From positions 1,463,501-1,527,500 of the forward strand of contig JAPDOI010000021.1 of the NCBI GenBank assembly GCA_029168955.1: a stretch of DNA of 64,000 nt. The letters are read 5' to 3'. The stretch's first letter is position 1. Each line of letters begins with the position of its first letter. The stretch comes from Aplectana chamaeleonis. Its lineage: Eukaryota; Nematoda; Chromadorea; Rhabditida; Cosmocercidae. The notes under the pieces are model-generated. The model had not been told where the DNA came from, made no database searches, and saw nothing but the letters and a program-made list of their open reading frames with translations. A program made the translations under genes and the position numbers. This document shows positions 31,253 to 41,954 of the stretch, piece by piece.

Positions 31253-31397
31253 TCCGCGGCCTGTGTCCTCAAGAAAAAACGTGTAAATTCAAACCGCGGC
31301 TGGCGTGGCGGTTTAAATCTCAATCTCCGAGAATCGAACCGCCGCGCCGGCCGCGGTTTGAATTTAAACGTTTTTTCTTGAGGACACAGGCCACGGA
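31253..31397. repeat. Palindrome, ~145 bp
   Basis: GGCCTGTGTCCTCAAGAAAA to AATTCAAACCGCGGC is mirrored by GCCGCGGTTTGAATTTAAAC to TTCTTGAGGACACAGGCC. The loop contains a second stem around GGCGTGGCGG/CCGCCGCGCC. Confidence 0.75.
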
Positions 31398-31504
31398 CCT
31401 AACTATACAAGCCTTGATAAACTCGTCCACAACGCTTCCACAGCTCAATTTTTGAGGAGCCATAACTCCGCTCCCATGGGTCTTGCCCGACTCGAGGTAT
31501 ATTC

Positions 31505-31812
31505 TACAGCAATGGAAGTAGGACCTGGTGAGGTTGCGGACTCGTCCTAACATACGGTAGTTTGTTAGAGGTATCACTCATTTTTTCGGAACAGCTGTAA
31601 TAGATCGGTGAGTCTGTGCTTTTTTGCTTTTCTTCACACCGATACAACTACATCTGTGGAAGCAATCCAAACAGGTGAAAATGTGAGATTAGAAACAAAA
31701 ACTCACCGACCAATCTCAGTTATTTCGAAAAAATGAATGATAACACAATCAGACTACTGTATGCTAGCATGAGTCCGGAACCGCACCATGTCCTTTTAAC
31801 ATTGCGGTAAAC
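31505..31812. mobile_element. Degenerate TA-MITE (CAGTTGACCGCAATG family)
   Basis: The right end GAACCGCACCATGTCCTTTT, AACATTGCGGTAAACTATA matches the intact MITE at 51181-51418. The left end (AGGACCTGGTGAGGTTGCGG) is recognisable but eroded. Confidence 0.55.
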
Positions 31813-31894
31813 TATACATCATTGGGATCAGCGTGGGACAGTTTTCAAAATAGGCAGGAAAACTGGATAACTATTCTGAGATTGGACTGTTCCT

Positions 31895-32387
31895 TTAAAG
31901 GCAGTGTTCACGATGGAAATCGTTTTTCTGTTTTCACGCCTATCTTGAAAACGGCTCCATGCTGATTCCAATGATGTCTCTGTAATCGTACAAGACCTTC
32001 TGGAAATGGAGTTATGGTCCCTCAAAAATTGAGCTAAGGAAACATGGTGGACGAGTTGTCCGAGGCTTGTAACTTCCGTCTTTTGCAGCCGATGTATGCG
32101 AGCTGACCTGAGTAAAGAGAGAAGTTGAGAATGAAGGGAAGAACGGGGCTATTGATCGGAAATCATCGCTCATCTCACAATCTCGAGCATTCATTTATTC
32201 ACGTCGATGTGCGTGGAAAGTGCATCTAGGTGTGACGAGCTGACGGGTGTCCAACTTTGGGGCCGTAGGGGACCGTTCCAAGCTCATTTTTCTTAATTTT
32301 TTCAACGTTAGGGTTTTGCTAGGCCCCTCAGCTGCCGATCTCCACCAAAAAATCAGACATGGTTTTTATCGTGGACACTCCCTTTAA
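31895..32387. mobile_element. TTAA-family MITE, 493 bp
   Basis: Left TTAAAGGCAGTGTTCACGAT; right ATCGTGGACACTCCCTTTAA; TTAA at both boundaries. Nearly the same length as the copy at 13022-13513. Confidence 0.75.
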
Positions 32388-33174
32388 GGCATATCATGAG
32401 CGCCCACGTTACCCCAAACGCATAATCAAGCGTTTCGCCCCGGCAAAGGAACCGAAATCGTTGCAAATGGAAAACTGGTTTGTGTAGCAATGCTCAATTA
32501 CAAAATGTACAATGGCAGAGTTCTTGGTTTTCTTTTCGGGGTAGTGTTGGCGGCGCCGACTTTTTTCATGTCGCCCCTCACTTATTTGAGCGAACTTAGA
32601 TAACGCTCTAGGTAGGGTTGTTATACACGGTGGGCGGACTATAATATCATATTTCACCCCTGAGGTTGGAATGTGCCCTTAAACTCATCAACCGCGATGC
32701 GCCGTCGCACCCTAAAATCTGCCTCTACCTCTTTTCCTTATTTTTGTCAGACCTAAGTTTGTGATTGTGTTTGTGATCTTCGCTATTATATAGTTGTTGA
32801 TCTGCTGTTGATGTTATCAGAAAATGTTATTGTTTATTGCCTGGATGTTAGCTATAAAAGTGTTGTGTACCACTTGTGGAAGAGTGGAAATGCAGACGAT
32901 CCGCTAAATGGTATTGTTATGTAGTCGTGTTTTAGGATGTAGGAAAAGCGTAGCTCGAAGTTTCTCAACAGTAGACCTTTAGTAACCTCCCGAACTGGCA
33001 AAAATCAGATGTGATCAAGTTAGGATGTTGTTGGGCTCAAGAGGGCCATTTTTTGGAGCCCAATGGAGCTACGATTCGCTTCTCTTCATAACCGAAAATA
33101 GCGCAAACTTTACGGTTCCGATCCTAAACATCGGTTTTTGGACCGAAGCTCTTGCAATTCCCACACGTGATATT

Positions 33175-33920
33175 TACTAGTATGGTAATCTGGTAATCCA
33201 GTAGAATTTTGTAGTAATCTAGTAGAATTTACTAGTAGTCTACTTGAACTATTTTTGTGATAAAACAGTTGATTTTCCTCGCATGGTAGCGATACACACC
33301 ATTGCGGCTCATCACTCCATACAGCACATGATCTCTGATGGTGCTTCTCTTCTCATCGCGCTGTGTAATTGTCGGTTCTAGGGTAAATTCACAGTTTTGT
33401 GCGATTAGAGCGCATTCGGAATCTTGAGTGCTTTTAGAGTTTCCTTTTTCGTCGTCGCTCTATCGCTATTGTCACGTTGTTATTGCGATAGCGCAACAAC
33501 GCGAGGGCAACTCTAAGAGCACTAATGATTACAAATGCGCTCTAATCGCACAAAACTGTGCATTTACCCTAGAACGGGCAATTACACAGCGCGATGAGAA
33601 GAGAAGCACCATCAGAGATCATGTGCTGTATGGAGTGATGAGCCGCAATGGTGTGTATCGCTACCATGCGAGGAAAATCAACAGTTTTATCACAAAAATA
33701 GTTCTAGTAGACTACCAGTAAATTCTACTAGATTACCACAAAATTCTACTGGATTACCAGAAAATTCCACTGGATTACCAGATTAATCCACTAGATTACC
33801 AGAAAAATCTAGTAGATTACCAGAAATTTACCACTAAATTACCGCCCGATTCTAGTAGATTTTTGTGGTAAATCTCTGGTAAATGACTGGATTTTCAGTA
33901 GATTTTTTTCGGCCTGAGTA
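33175..33920. mobile_element. Fold-back element, arms ~280 bp, with TTACCAG repeats
   Basis: The left arm includes TTTTGTGATAAAACAGTTGA, CTCGCATGGTAGCGATACAC and CACAGTTTTGTGCGATTAGA. The exact complements follow in reverse order from ~33500 to ~33720. The centre near 33485 is a short GC palindrome (TGCGATAGCGCAA). The outer parts are TCTAGTAGATTACCAGAAA-type tandem words ending TTCAGTAGATTTTTTTCGGC. Confidence 0.8.
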
Positions 33921-34019
33921 GCCACCTGCGTGTGGCAATCTTTTGGAAATAAACTTTTGCACTCCGTTTGTGTCCCGTACACAACAGTTTCCTTATGAAA
34001 GATTACTTAATTATATAAA

Positions 34020-34420
34020 TCTGACATCAATTGTGGTGAGCGCGAAGCGCTCACCAGATTTGGCTTTGATTCGCCATCGCGCGACCCCCTGATTTCAGTA
34101 TCAGGGTCCAGAGTAAACGTAGGAAGACCGTTCTTTTTGCACGTAATATACTTTAGAAAGGTGAATAACTGTTCAAAAAATGGTCGGGAATGGTTACCTG
34201 AGATTCGAGAAAAAGTGTCAAAACCACATCATTTTGGTCGAAAAAATGTTCATCTCCTTTTTTTTCAGTTGGCGTTCACGATCTTGTTGGAACACTTATC
34301 GTTGAGCTAGAGAGCTCATTTTTGGCCAGGGAGCTGGTTTTGCTTGCACCTAGCTCCTGTCAAATTTTGAAGTTGGTTGCTCAATTTTTGCGGAACCTCA
34401 AAATTGAGGGTCAAAAAGAC
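34020..34420 (+). repeat. Dispersed ~400-bp repeat, second copy
   Basis: Opposite-strand relative of 14320-14725: TTGTGGTGAGCGCGAAGCGC, ACCAGATTTGGCTTTGATTC, then CTCCTTTTTTTTCAGTTGGC-type acceptor phrase. About 18 kb separate it from the other copy, across the left boundary of the 21-kb element. Confidence 0.65.
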
Positions 34421-34569
34421 AAAAACACGTAAACATGTTATTATAAACCATCCGACGTTTACTTATTCGTAAAAATGAACTAGTGAAATAAACACCGTTA
34501 CTGATAGGCTTTCGCTCAGGATTTGACGGGGCAACGCTTCAATCAATACGGCGGGATCTCGGAAGTACT

Positions 34570-35670
34570 TTTTGGAACGCCGCACGGTGTGACTCAGAAG
34601 TGCGCCACAGAACGCCGTAGATAGTGTGCGGGACCCCAGCAGGAGTGCGAAAGACGCCGTAGAACGTGTGTGGGACCAAAGTAGGAGTGCGCCGGGCGCC
34701 GTAGAAAGTGTGCGGGACCCAAGTGGGAGTGCGCCGGACGCCGTAAAAAGTGTGCGGGACCCAAATAGAAGCACGCCCATGCCGATCATTTTTTTCCACA
34801 GGGCTACCGTAACCGTTCTTGAGCAAAACATGATAACGAACGATAACACACGCTCATAACATGCGGGGTATAAGAGGGCAGAGGAGCGGTATGCATTCAT
34901 TCACACACCGTTCTCTTCGAACTGGCTGTGGAGGTCGAAATTGTGCAAACACGTTTGTTGGCTATCACGATGTGCTCATATCCAAGCTGACACTCAGAAA
35001 ATTTTTGAAGGAAGGTTACGGTAGCCCTGCTGAAAAATGATCTGCATGAGCGTGCTTGTGACCCAAATGGGTGTACGCAGAACGCCGTAGAAAGTGTGTG
35101 GGACCCAAATGAGAGTGCGTTGGACACCGTAGAAAGTGCCGGACCCAAATGGGTGTGCGCAGAACGCCGTAGAAAGTGTGCAGGACATCAGTGGGAGCGT
35201 GCAAGATGTAACAGAATGTGCGCAGGACATTAGTGGGAGTGTGCAGGATGTCATAGAAAGTGTGCAGGACATCAGTGGGAGTGTGCAGGACTATAGTGGA
35301 AGTGTGCAGCACCTAATAGAAAGTGTGTAGGACATCAGTGGAAGGGTGCAGGACATTAGTGGGAGTGTGCAGGATGTCATAGAAAGTGTGTAGGACATCA
35401 GTGGAAGTTTGCAGGACATCAGTGGGAGTGTGCAGGACTATAGTGGGAGTGTGCAGCACCTCATAGAAAGTGTGTAGGACATCAGTGGAAGGGTGCAGGA
35501 CATTAGTGGGACTGTGCAGGACATCATAGAAAGTGTACAGGACATCAGAGGAAGTGTGCAGGACATCAGTGGGCGTGTGCAGGACGTTAAAGAAAGTAAG
35601 CAGGCCATCAGTTGGAGTGCGCAGGACGTCATAGAAGGGGGGGGGCAGGAAATCAGTGGGTTTACTTTCA
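34570..35670. repeat. Minisatellite, 21/42-bp period
   Basis: 34600-34770 and 35050-35200 carry 42-bp units (GTGTGCGGGACCCAAGTGGG, AGTGCGCCGGACGCCGTAGA). 35200-35660 carries 21-bp units (GTGTGCAGGACATCAGTGGG alternating with GTGTGCAGGATGTCATAGAA). The middle (34780-35040) holds an imperfect inverted pair (GGGCTACCGTAACCGTTCTT and GAAGGTTACGGTAGCCCTGC). A period divisible by three keeps frames open on both strands; these are not genes. Confidence 0.85.
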
Positions 35671-35729
35671 TCTAACACCACTAGGCATAAATCATGTTAG
35701 AAAGGAAACCTTTAGGAAAAATAAATGAA

Positions 35730-36358
35730 ATTCCTGAAAGTTTAGGTTCCTGGCAAAAGTAAAGATTTGGCATGGCCATAGAAATATACTCAGTTAAAAA
35801 GGGAAGATAAAGAAAAATGAAAAAAGGTTTTGAAATATTCCTGAGAAAGATTTGGCGTAGAAAAATTTGTTTTTCGGGAAATGAAATAGTTGAAAGTATG
35901 ATTTGGCAGTCGAGTTTGAACCAATTATTGATAAGAGTTGCGCAAAACGAGAGGTCGCCTTGTCTGTGCTTATCCGTAGAACATATCAAAGCGAAATCAC
36001 GCGTGAAATGGGAAGCATCAAAACTTTTTCGGGAGCTGTAATGCGGCGGTCTTCACGTATTAGGTGAAGTAAAATCAACACGAGTGATTTTGCTTTGATA
36101 TGTTCTACGGATAAGCACAGACAAGGCGATCTCTCGTTTTGCACAACTCTTATCAATAGTTGGTTCAAACTCGACTGCCAAATCATACTTTCAACTATTT
36201 CACTTCATTTCCCGAAAAACAAATTATTCTACGCCAAATCGTTCTCAGGAATATTTCAAAACTTTTTTTCATTTTTCTTTATCTTCCCTTTTTAACTGAG
36301 TATATTTCTATGGCCATGCCAAATCTTTACTTTTGCCAGGACCCTAAACTTTCAGGAA
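35730..36358. mobile_element. Fold-back MITE, 629 bp
   Basis: ATTCCTGAAAGTTTAGGTTC at the left and its complement at the right, arms ~265 bp, loop ~90 bp around 36000-36085. It shares CCTGGCAAAAGTAAMGATTT, GATTTGGCGTA and the GAATTA-less TATCAAAGCRAAATCA phrase near the loop with the fold-back at 11831-12447. Confidence 0.85.
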
Positions 36359-36359
36359 T

Positions 36360-37250
36360 AGTTAATATGTACACTGATGCAATAACTTGACGAAGAGCTG
36401 TTCCATTTATGTGTTGGACGGCAGCATAGAGTTGGATTCAGAGAATGCTATTTATACTGACCGACTTTCCTTCGGTCAGCATGTCGTCTACTGTGACTTT
36501 CACAATATAGTGCCTGCAGACATTCGCGGACTTCGCGCGCGCTAGTAACGCCTTCTGCACATGGTTAATGAGGCACAATTACTTGTGGGACGACCGAGCA
36601 GGGTCAACCGTCTTGCAACGACCAGTAACGATCAGTTCTATAATTGCAGAAACGGTGAATTGATCAGCGTTCTATAAATTCGGCTTTAAATGTTATATAA
36701 TTTCTCTACGGCGTCTTCGAAGGACATCAGAGTCTTCTATTATTTTTTCCAATCTGTTATCATCAATATATCGCGGATATGGCGTGTTTAAACATTACCT
36801 GTTTCACTTAATAATGTATCAATGAGCGAACAGCGCTAGAGCATTCAAATTCGGCCATCATATGGGCAAACCAGCTGACTCCTGATTTAGCGCTCGAAGC
36901 CATGGATTATGGCGAGTTTTACCCGATCTTGCGGGTAAAACGCGACCGAATCCTAGTTTTCTTGCTTAAAATCATTTGATAGACCGCGTTTTAACCTTTG
37001 CAATAACATTTAGGGTGGCAGTGATTGATCATTGCTGAAATAGTCTGATCTGACCTCGCTAAGAAAAACAATAGCAATTTCCTGCTCTCCTTGCTCAAGA
37101 TCCTTCAATCAAACGTGTTTAAACCTCATGAGCATCGCTTGATATGCTATCCGTGAACTATCACTGCAGGAACATTCTGGTATACTCACCTTGTTTATGT
37201 TTGACTTCCGCAAACTCTTGTTTTGGAAAACATGGATTATGACCTTTTTT
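36360..37250. other. Interior stretch without recognised features
   Basis: AT-rich sequence near the right end of the 21-kb element. No exon with two credible splice sites and no repeat found. Confidence 0.35.
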
Positions 37251-37329
37251 ACCATTGTCAGTTCATTTTCGAGGTATCAGTGAGCAGTATCTGACAGAAC
37301 GCTTTAGATTGATTTTTGTAAAGGTGACA

Positions 37330-37975
37330 AGTTCTCTGCATTTCCCGCTGAAAATAATTCAAGCAACGAGTTTTACTCTTATCAGTGCTATTTGATAACT
37401 TATCAGTGTGTAACCAGTGATGCAATGCTGAAAAATAACCATCCTGACGGTAAGACAAACAAATCCCTGCTTATCTCGCTGAAAATTATTCAGTACAACG
37501 AGTTTCAACCTTATCAGTGCTGTTTGATAACTTATCAGTGATGAAATGCTCGAATTCGACCTTCCTGAGGGTAAGACAAGCGAATCCCTGCCTTTTCCGC
37601 TGAAACTGATTAAATACAACGAGTTTTACCCTTATCAGTGTTATTTGATAACTTATCAGTGAGCGACCCATGCAGGAACGCTTGAAATTGGCTTTCCTGA
37701 AAGCAAAATGGACAAATCCCTACTTTTCCCGCTGAAAAATTTTCAATACAACCAATTTTAGCTCTACCAGTGCTGTTTGATAACTTATCAGTAAGCAATC
37801 GGTGCTGCAGCGCTCGAAATTGACCTCCCCGAGGGTAAGACGAGCAAATCCCTGCTAAAAACCATTGGAAATGACGAGTTTTCCCAAGCTACAGTATACC
37901 TGCAACCGGCTGTCACAATTTTTTTTTTGCGCGCGCTATTGACAACCTGGACAGAACAGCCCCCCTCCCCTTTCT
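37330..37975. repeat. Right subterminal ~130-bp tandem repeats of the 21-kb element
   Basis: Four units in inverted orientation relative to the left array, with TGATAACTTATCA at about 37391, 37526, 37646 and 37778, and AAAACCATTGGAAATGACGA at the distal end pairing with TCGTCATTTCCAATGGTTTT at 18153-18172. Confidence 0.8.
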
Positions 37976-38549
37976 GTAGTCACTCAAAATCAGACCAGTT
38001 GAGGAAAACATCCTTCCCACCTCAACTGTGCCGGGCGCCCTAAAGTACCTATTGGTCAGTGAGGAAAGGTGCGGGTACGATGGTTTCACAGTGGAGTCGT
38101 TCCAGAACTGCAGTGGATTCAGTGTTGTGTCGGGGTCTTCGGAAAGAATTTTTTGAGTTACTGAAATATCTGCTTCAGACCTCTGCTGCCTTGGAAATCT
38201 GTTGACATTATTGAAAAAAAAATGCATTTCTCGGAGTAGTATCTCGCTAAGAAAAAGCACATGACACAAAAGGTGGAGAGATCGTTGAAGCATTCAAAAA
38301 GTAGACCAAAGGGTTTGAAAATATTAACAAAAAGAAGGATGAAGAAGGATATCTCGCCAAATGCATGCCTTAACAGTAACAACCCGTGAAATAAGAGTAA
38401 GAAATAAGCTGATTAGGCAAAAAACACCCAATTTTTTCGGTAAAAATTTCGGTAAATTTCGAGAAAAACTCGGTAAATCAAAATTTACCGAAAAACACCG
38501 GAAAATCCGGAAAATCGGTAAACGGAAAATGCACACCCCTGGTCACGAG

Positions 38550-38760
38550 CGCAAGGAAAGGTGGTATAGCGGGTCACGAGCTGCTCAGGAACTCAGGGGT
38601 CGCGACCCGCGCGCATTTCGGGTCTTGCTCGCCACCCGCTAACCCCTCATTTTGTAGTGCTCGCCGCCCGCTGCCCCCTCGCCACCTGCTATGGGTACAG
38701 CTGGTCGCGAGCGCGAGTAGGAGTGATATAGCGGGTCGCGAGCTTTTTGCGAGCCAGTCG
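38550..38760. repeat. GC-rich CTCGCCACCCGCT repeat at the right flank
   Basis: AGCGGGTCACGAGCTGCTCA, CTCGCCACCCGCTAACCCC and CGGGTCGCGAGC words. It is the same family as 4270-4400 and as the left flank of the 21-kb element. Confidence 0.55.
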
Positions 38761-39213
38761 ACCGCATTGTTTTCAAACATCACAGTTGGCGTCTCTTACA
38801 TCGACTTCATTTTCTTTTACCCTCTACACCTCTGCTTCGAATTGTCTTGTTTTTTATACCTCTGCTTTAAGTACTTTTGTTATTTCAAACAACGGTAAAG
38901 TTTCAAAGCTATTTGAACTCCTGGCAAACCGCAGAAAATCTGAATTTGTACCATCTAGGCAACTAAACATATTTTTTTGTTCAGATGAAAATTGAATTCA
39001 ACAAATCCCTCGATAAAATTTCACATTTCGGCCAGTATTCAGTATGCCCTGCTGATCATATAATATAAATTACCTACTGTTCAACGTGATAGCTGTGACC
39101 CGTTAGCCAGATCTTTTTCGCGACCTCGTTGTCATTCGGTGAGGCAGCACATAATTATTTAATGCCTTCGGTGAACCCACGAGTACCAGATAGGTGTTAA
39201 TGACTCGCCCTAG

Positions 39214-40723
39214 GACAATCACGCCTCCATTATCACCATCCTCACGTCGACGTGTCACTCGATACGCCTCAGATCATATCTGATGACTTCTCCGACAAAT
39301 TTTTTTTTGAAAATTTCTGTCAACCCCAGCTACTCCACGTGAGTAGTTCGCTATCCCTATTTTCGCTATTTAAATATTTTCCATTTAGATATTTGCAATT
39401 GACACAAATTCTCCAAAAAAAAAGAATAAAATCTTTCGGAACAATTCAAATTAAATCTTTTTTAATGAGGAAAAATAAAAAAAAGTTCATCGCTTATTCC
39501 TGAATTTCGAATTAGCCGGGAGCTAAAAAATGCTGAATGTATTTGATGAAAGTCAATAAATGTAAATTTATCGGATGGTACGGGCGAGTACTTGAATTTT
39601 TGAACGATCTTCAAATTATGTGTGTAACATCATAATCAACTTTGTTTCGCTCGCTGAATAATTTTTTCCAGGAGACAAATTTTTTCCGTTGGTACGCATG
39701 CTTCCATACACGAACCGGTCCGCACAGAGCACGAGGTGGGAGCTCGTGCTTATGGAGGTGAGATGCTATTTTTTATTGTTTGCGATTCCCTTCCCCGGGC
39801 TTATATTAGGCGACAAGAAGCAGCTGATTTAGAAGTTTTCCTTGAAGCACTAAACGTTTCAAATTTTTTAGAGATGCTTGTTAATAGAGTTCGTAGAAGA
39901 GCTGCGTATTTGGAGCGTGAGGAATGGACGAAGAAAATGGAAGTCAGCCCTCGACTTTTCGTGAGTCATTTTGAAAAAGGTCAATTTTTAATTTTTTTTT
40001 TGCACAGGGCTTGTTTTCAATGCACCACGATGTTTTAGAAAACCATAATCCGCAGATTTCTGTAGATAATTTTTCAATAAAAAAAATGCAAAATGCCTCA
40101 GAGATTACCATATTCCTAGAGGGGGGCATTATCGTATTTGCGAAGGGAAAAGGGGTATCCGAGGGGCAATTTAGGACGTACAGAAAAACTGTTTCAAAGT
40201 TCGCCCTATTTGGGTGCTGATTACAAATCTTAGGTTCATTTGTCATTTTGTTTCGAAAGAGGATTTTTTCTGAACGTCTAAAATGTCCTTGTCGGTTCCC
40301 TTAACTTATCGCTAGCACCAAAAAGGCATTGCTTACGAATTCACTCAGGTAATTAGGAAATTGCGATCAATTCCTCATATATTGTCCCATACCTACAACA
40401 GCGAAAACGTTGTGCTCCAAATCATCGTGGCGCAGGTGAAGCAGTCCCTAGAAAGTGCACTTTTTATGCATTCTTTCAATTAGTTCGCTAAACCAGTAAT
40501 ACAGAATCATTTCAGGAGAGATATTCGCAGCCTATAAATTCTACGTGGATTTTGCAATTTCCAATGGATATCAATCAATGTAAGTGCGCTGCTATTACTT
40601 ATTTGTACTACTTAATTCCACAAAAATCAATTTTTTTCAGCGACATGGCACACCGAAGAGCAGTCAATGTGGAGGAGTGGAAGAGCTAATGTCGCGTACA
40701 TTGGCAGAGCCGTGAGGCAATGA
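39214..40723 (+). CDS. Cellular gene, seven 3' exons in consistent phase (product unknown)
   Basis: Exons: 39214-39338 (donor CAC|GTGAGT), 39672-39757 (TTTTTCCAG; AG|GTGAGA), 39810-39960 (ATATTAG; TTC|GTGAGT), 40008-40154 (TTTGCACAG; GGG|GTATCC), 40349-40435 (TTCACTCAG; CAG|GTGAAG), 40516-40579 (ATCATTTCAG; T|GTAAGT) and 40641-40723 (TTTTTTTCAG; TGA). All six junction phases agree, giving ~246 residues. Pieces: SLDTPQIISDDFSDKFFFEN; NFFRWYACFHTRTGP; RQEAADLEVFLEALNVSNFL; a basic/acidic helix RRRAAYLEREEWTKKMEV; SVDNFSIKKMQNASEITIFL; the C-terminus AYIGRAVRQ. No family recognised. Alternative: exon 4 can read on to TGA at 40220-40222, giving a shorter isoform. The first listed acceptor (CCCTAG) is weak and 5' exons are missing; the 21-kb element ends 670 bases upstream. 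Confidence 0.65.
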
Positions 40724-41292
40724 TGCTAGTGGATTCTGTAAATATTTTTTAATTTCCTGTTCAATTAAATTGCCATGTTGCGAATTGCTTCCCATGAAAT
40801 AGTTCATTACAGTGATGTTATTTACAAAAAAAAATTACAACTTGATGCGATAATGATATTGGGATAAGTAGAATCAGAATATTTATATATTGGTAATTAG
40901 AAAAAGGTCGGAAAATTCTTGGTTTTATCCTAGGCGGGTGCACTCAGGCCTTGAGCGAAAATGAACCAATGATTATTCAAGTTTTTTTTAGCTTCCATAA
41001 TATCTGATTGATACCGATATCAGGTAAATCCCTTTGCTTCCATTTTATAGATTAATCTCGAGTGCCTCCTGCCTGGGATAGAGCCAAATGCTTATTGTAC
41101 ATGGTATCGTGCTTCGTTTATTACATGCCATGATATATATTAATATATTTGTGACCAATCAGATTGATATGAATTCGGCATGTGAAACCATGATTTTGAA
41201 CATTGTATTGATTGAACGCTCGCCTGTGACATTAAATGCTGAGTGAACTTATTTTGATTGCCGGATTATAATATAATAATAAATACATTTTA
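40724..41292. other. 3' flank of the seven-exon gene
   Basis: AT-rich 3' UTR and intergenic sequence. No clear AATAAA close to the TGA (AATTAAA at ~40764 is the nearest variant). Confidence 0.4.
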
Positions 41293-41954
41293 CTCGGACA
41301 GTCGGGGCTTAGTACGTCGGCACAACACGGTTAGTACGCCGGCACAAAGGGATCGGCAGCACCTGTGCTGTAGCTGCTGGTAACAGCAGGATATGCTGGC
41401 AACGACCAGGAGCTCCTGTTGCTTGTGCTGGCGTACTAACGCTTTGTTTATCGTGGCACGCGTGCTATTGCTAGCCACTCTCTCCAAGTGTCTGCTGACA
41501 CTCTTCCATTGATTTGTCTAGTACGAATGAACATTGCAGCATCCTCTTGTACGACGGCGGCGGATATATAAGGCGGCCAGCCTCGCTTAGGGGGCAGCTG
41601 GCCGTTTGAGGCCAGTCCGAGGAGGTGACCTTGTGTCACTGTTCGAAAGTTAATTTTTGGAACGCTGAGGGGATCATCCCCATCGCCCATCCCTAGGGAA
41701 GCCTCCTGGTTGCGGGCCGCGGCGAGGATGTTCTCCTTGCTGCTGGCCGTGACAAGAATTATATCCAACACCGGTAAGGAGGGTGGCAGTCAGTGCAAAT
41801 TCTGTCGATAATGAGCGTTAGTACGCCAGCATACGTTGGCAGGATATGCTGCCGCAACCAGCAGCTCCTGCACACAACGAGCGTTAGTATTCCAGGTTTG
41901 CCCTGGCGTACTAACGTTATTGTGCCGACGTACTAAGCCCCGACTGTCTGAGTA
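41293..41954. mobile_element. MITE with 35-bp TIRs carrying an SL/snRNA-like module
   Basis: ACTCGGACAGTCGGGGCTTA at the left and TAAGCCCCGACTGTCTGAGT at the right, then CGTCGGCACAA on both sides. Repeated GTTAGTACGCCRGCA words lie inside each end. The middle (41560-41770) is module B. No transposase. Confidence 0.75.
41560..41770 (+). ncRNA. SL/snRNA-like module, copy B (best preserved)
   Basis: TATATAA at 41565-41571. Hairpin CTGGCCGTTTGAGGCCAG. AG|GTGAC with GT at 41625, 60 bases after the TATA start. Hairpin GTGAC-CTTGT-GTCAC. Sm-like AATTTTTGG at 41652-41660 followed by AACGCTGAGG and a GGGG-ATCAT-CCCC stem-loop (41669-41681). This order (leader hairpin, donor, hairpin, Sm site, 3' stem-loop) is that of spliced-leader or Sm-class snRNAs. 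No SL sequence I know is matched. Confidence 0.4.

Larger units (their letters stand above)
17548..38541. mobile_element. Candidate giant hAT-like element, 21 kb
   Basis: The left terminus is CAGGGGTGTGCGGAAAAT; the right terminus, read inward, is CAGGGGTGTGCATTTTCC. Both are followed by short-period repeats of CGGTAAA (17570-17650; 38440-38525). The 8 bases outside are identical: GTCACGAG at 17540-17547 and 38542-38549, the target-duplication length of hAT elements. Further inward, large inverted arrays of ~130-bp repeats match each other (18060-18540 and 37330-37960), along with a shared 17970-18180 / 37850-37975 segment. The two ends therefore belong to one element. No transposase was recognised inside. 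The interior is full of nested repeats, so the original element may have been much shorter and grown by insertion. The octamer also occurs in a local repeat (38572), which slightly weakens the duplication argument. Confidence 0.65.

Noticed and set aside
31320..31345. GGTTCGATTCTCGG on the minus strand as a tRNA B box
   Set aside because: It is part of a symmetrical 145-bp palindrome, with no A box at the right distance and no cloverleaf.
34463..35681. Repeat-protein-like frames (LSTAPGALLLWSHT; SCTLPLMSCTLS) on the minus strand
   Set aside because: They are translations of the 21/42-bp minisatellite, with equally long frames on the opposite strand.
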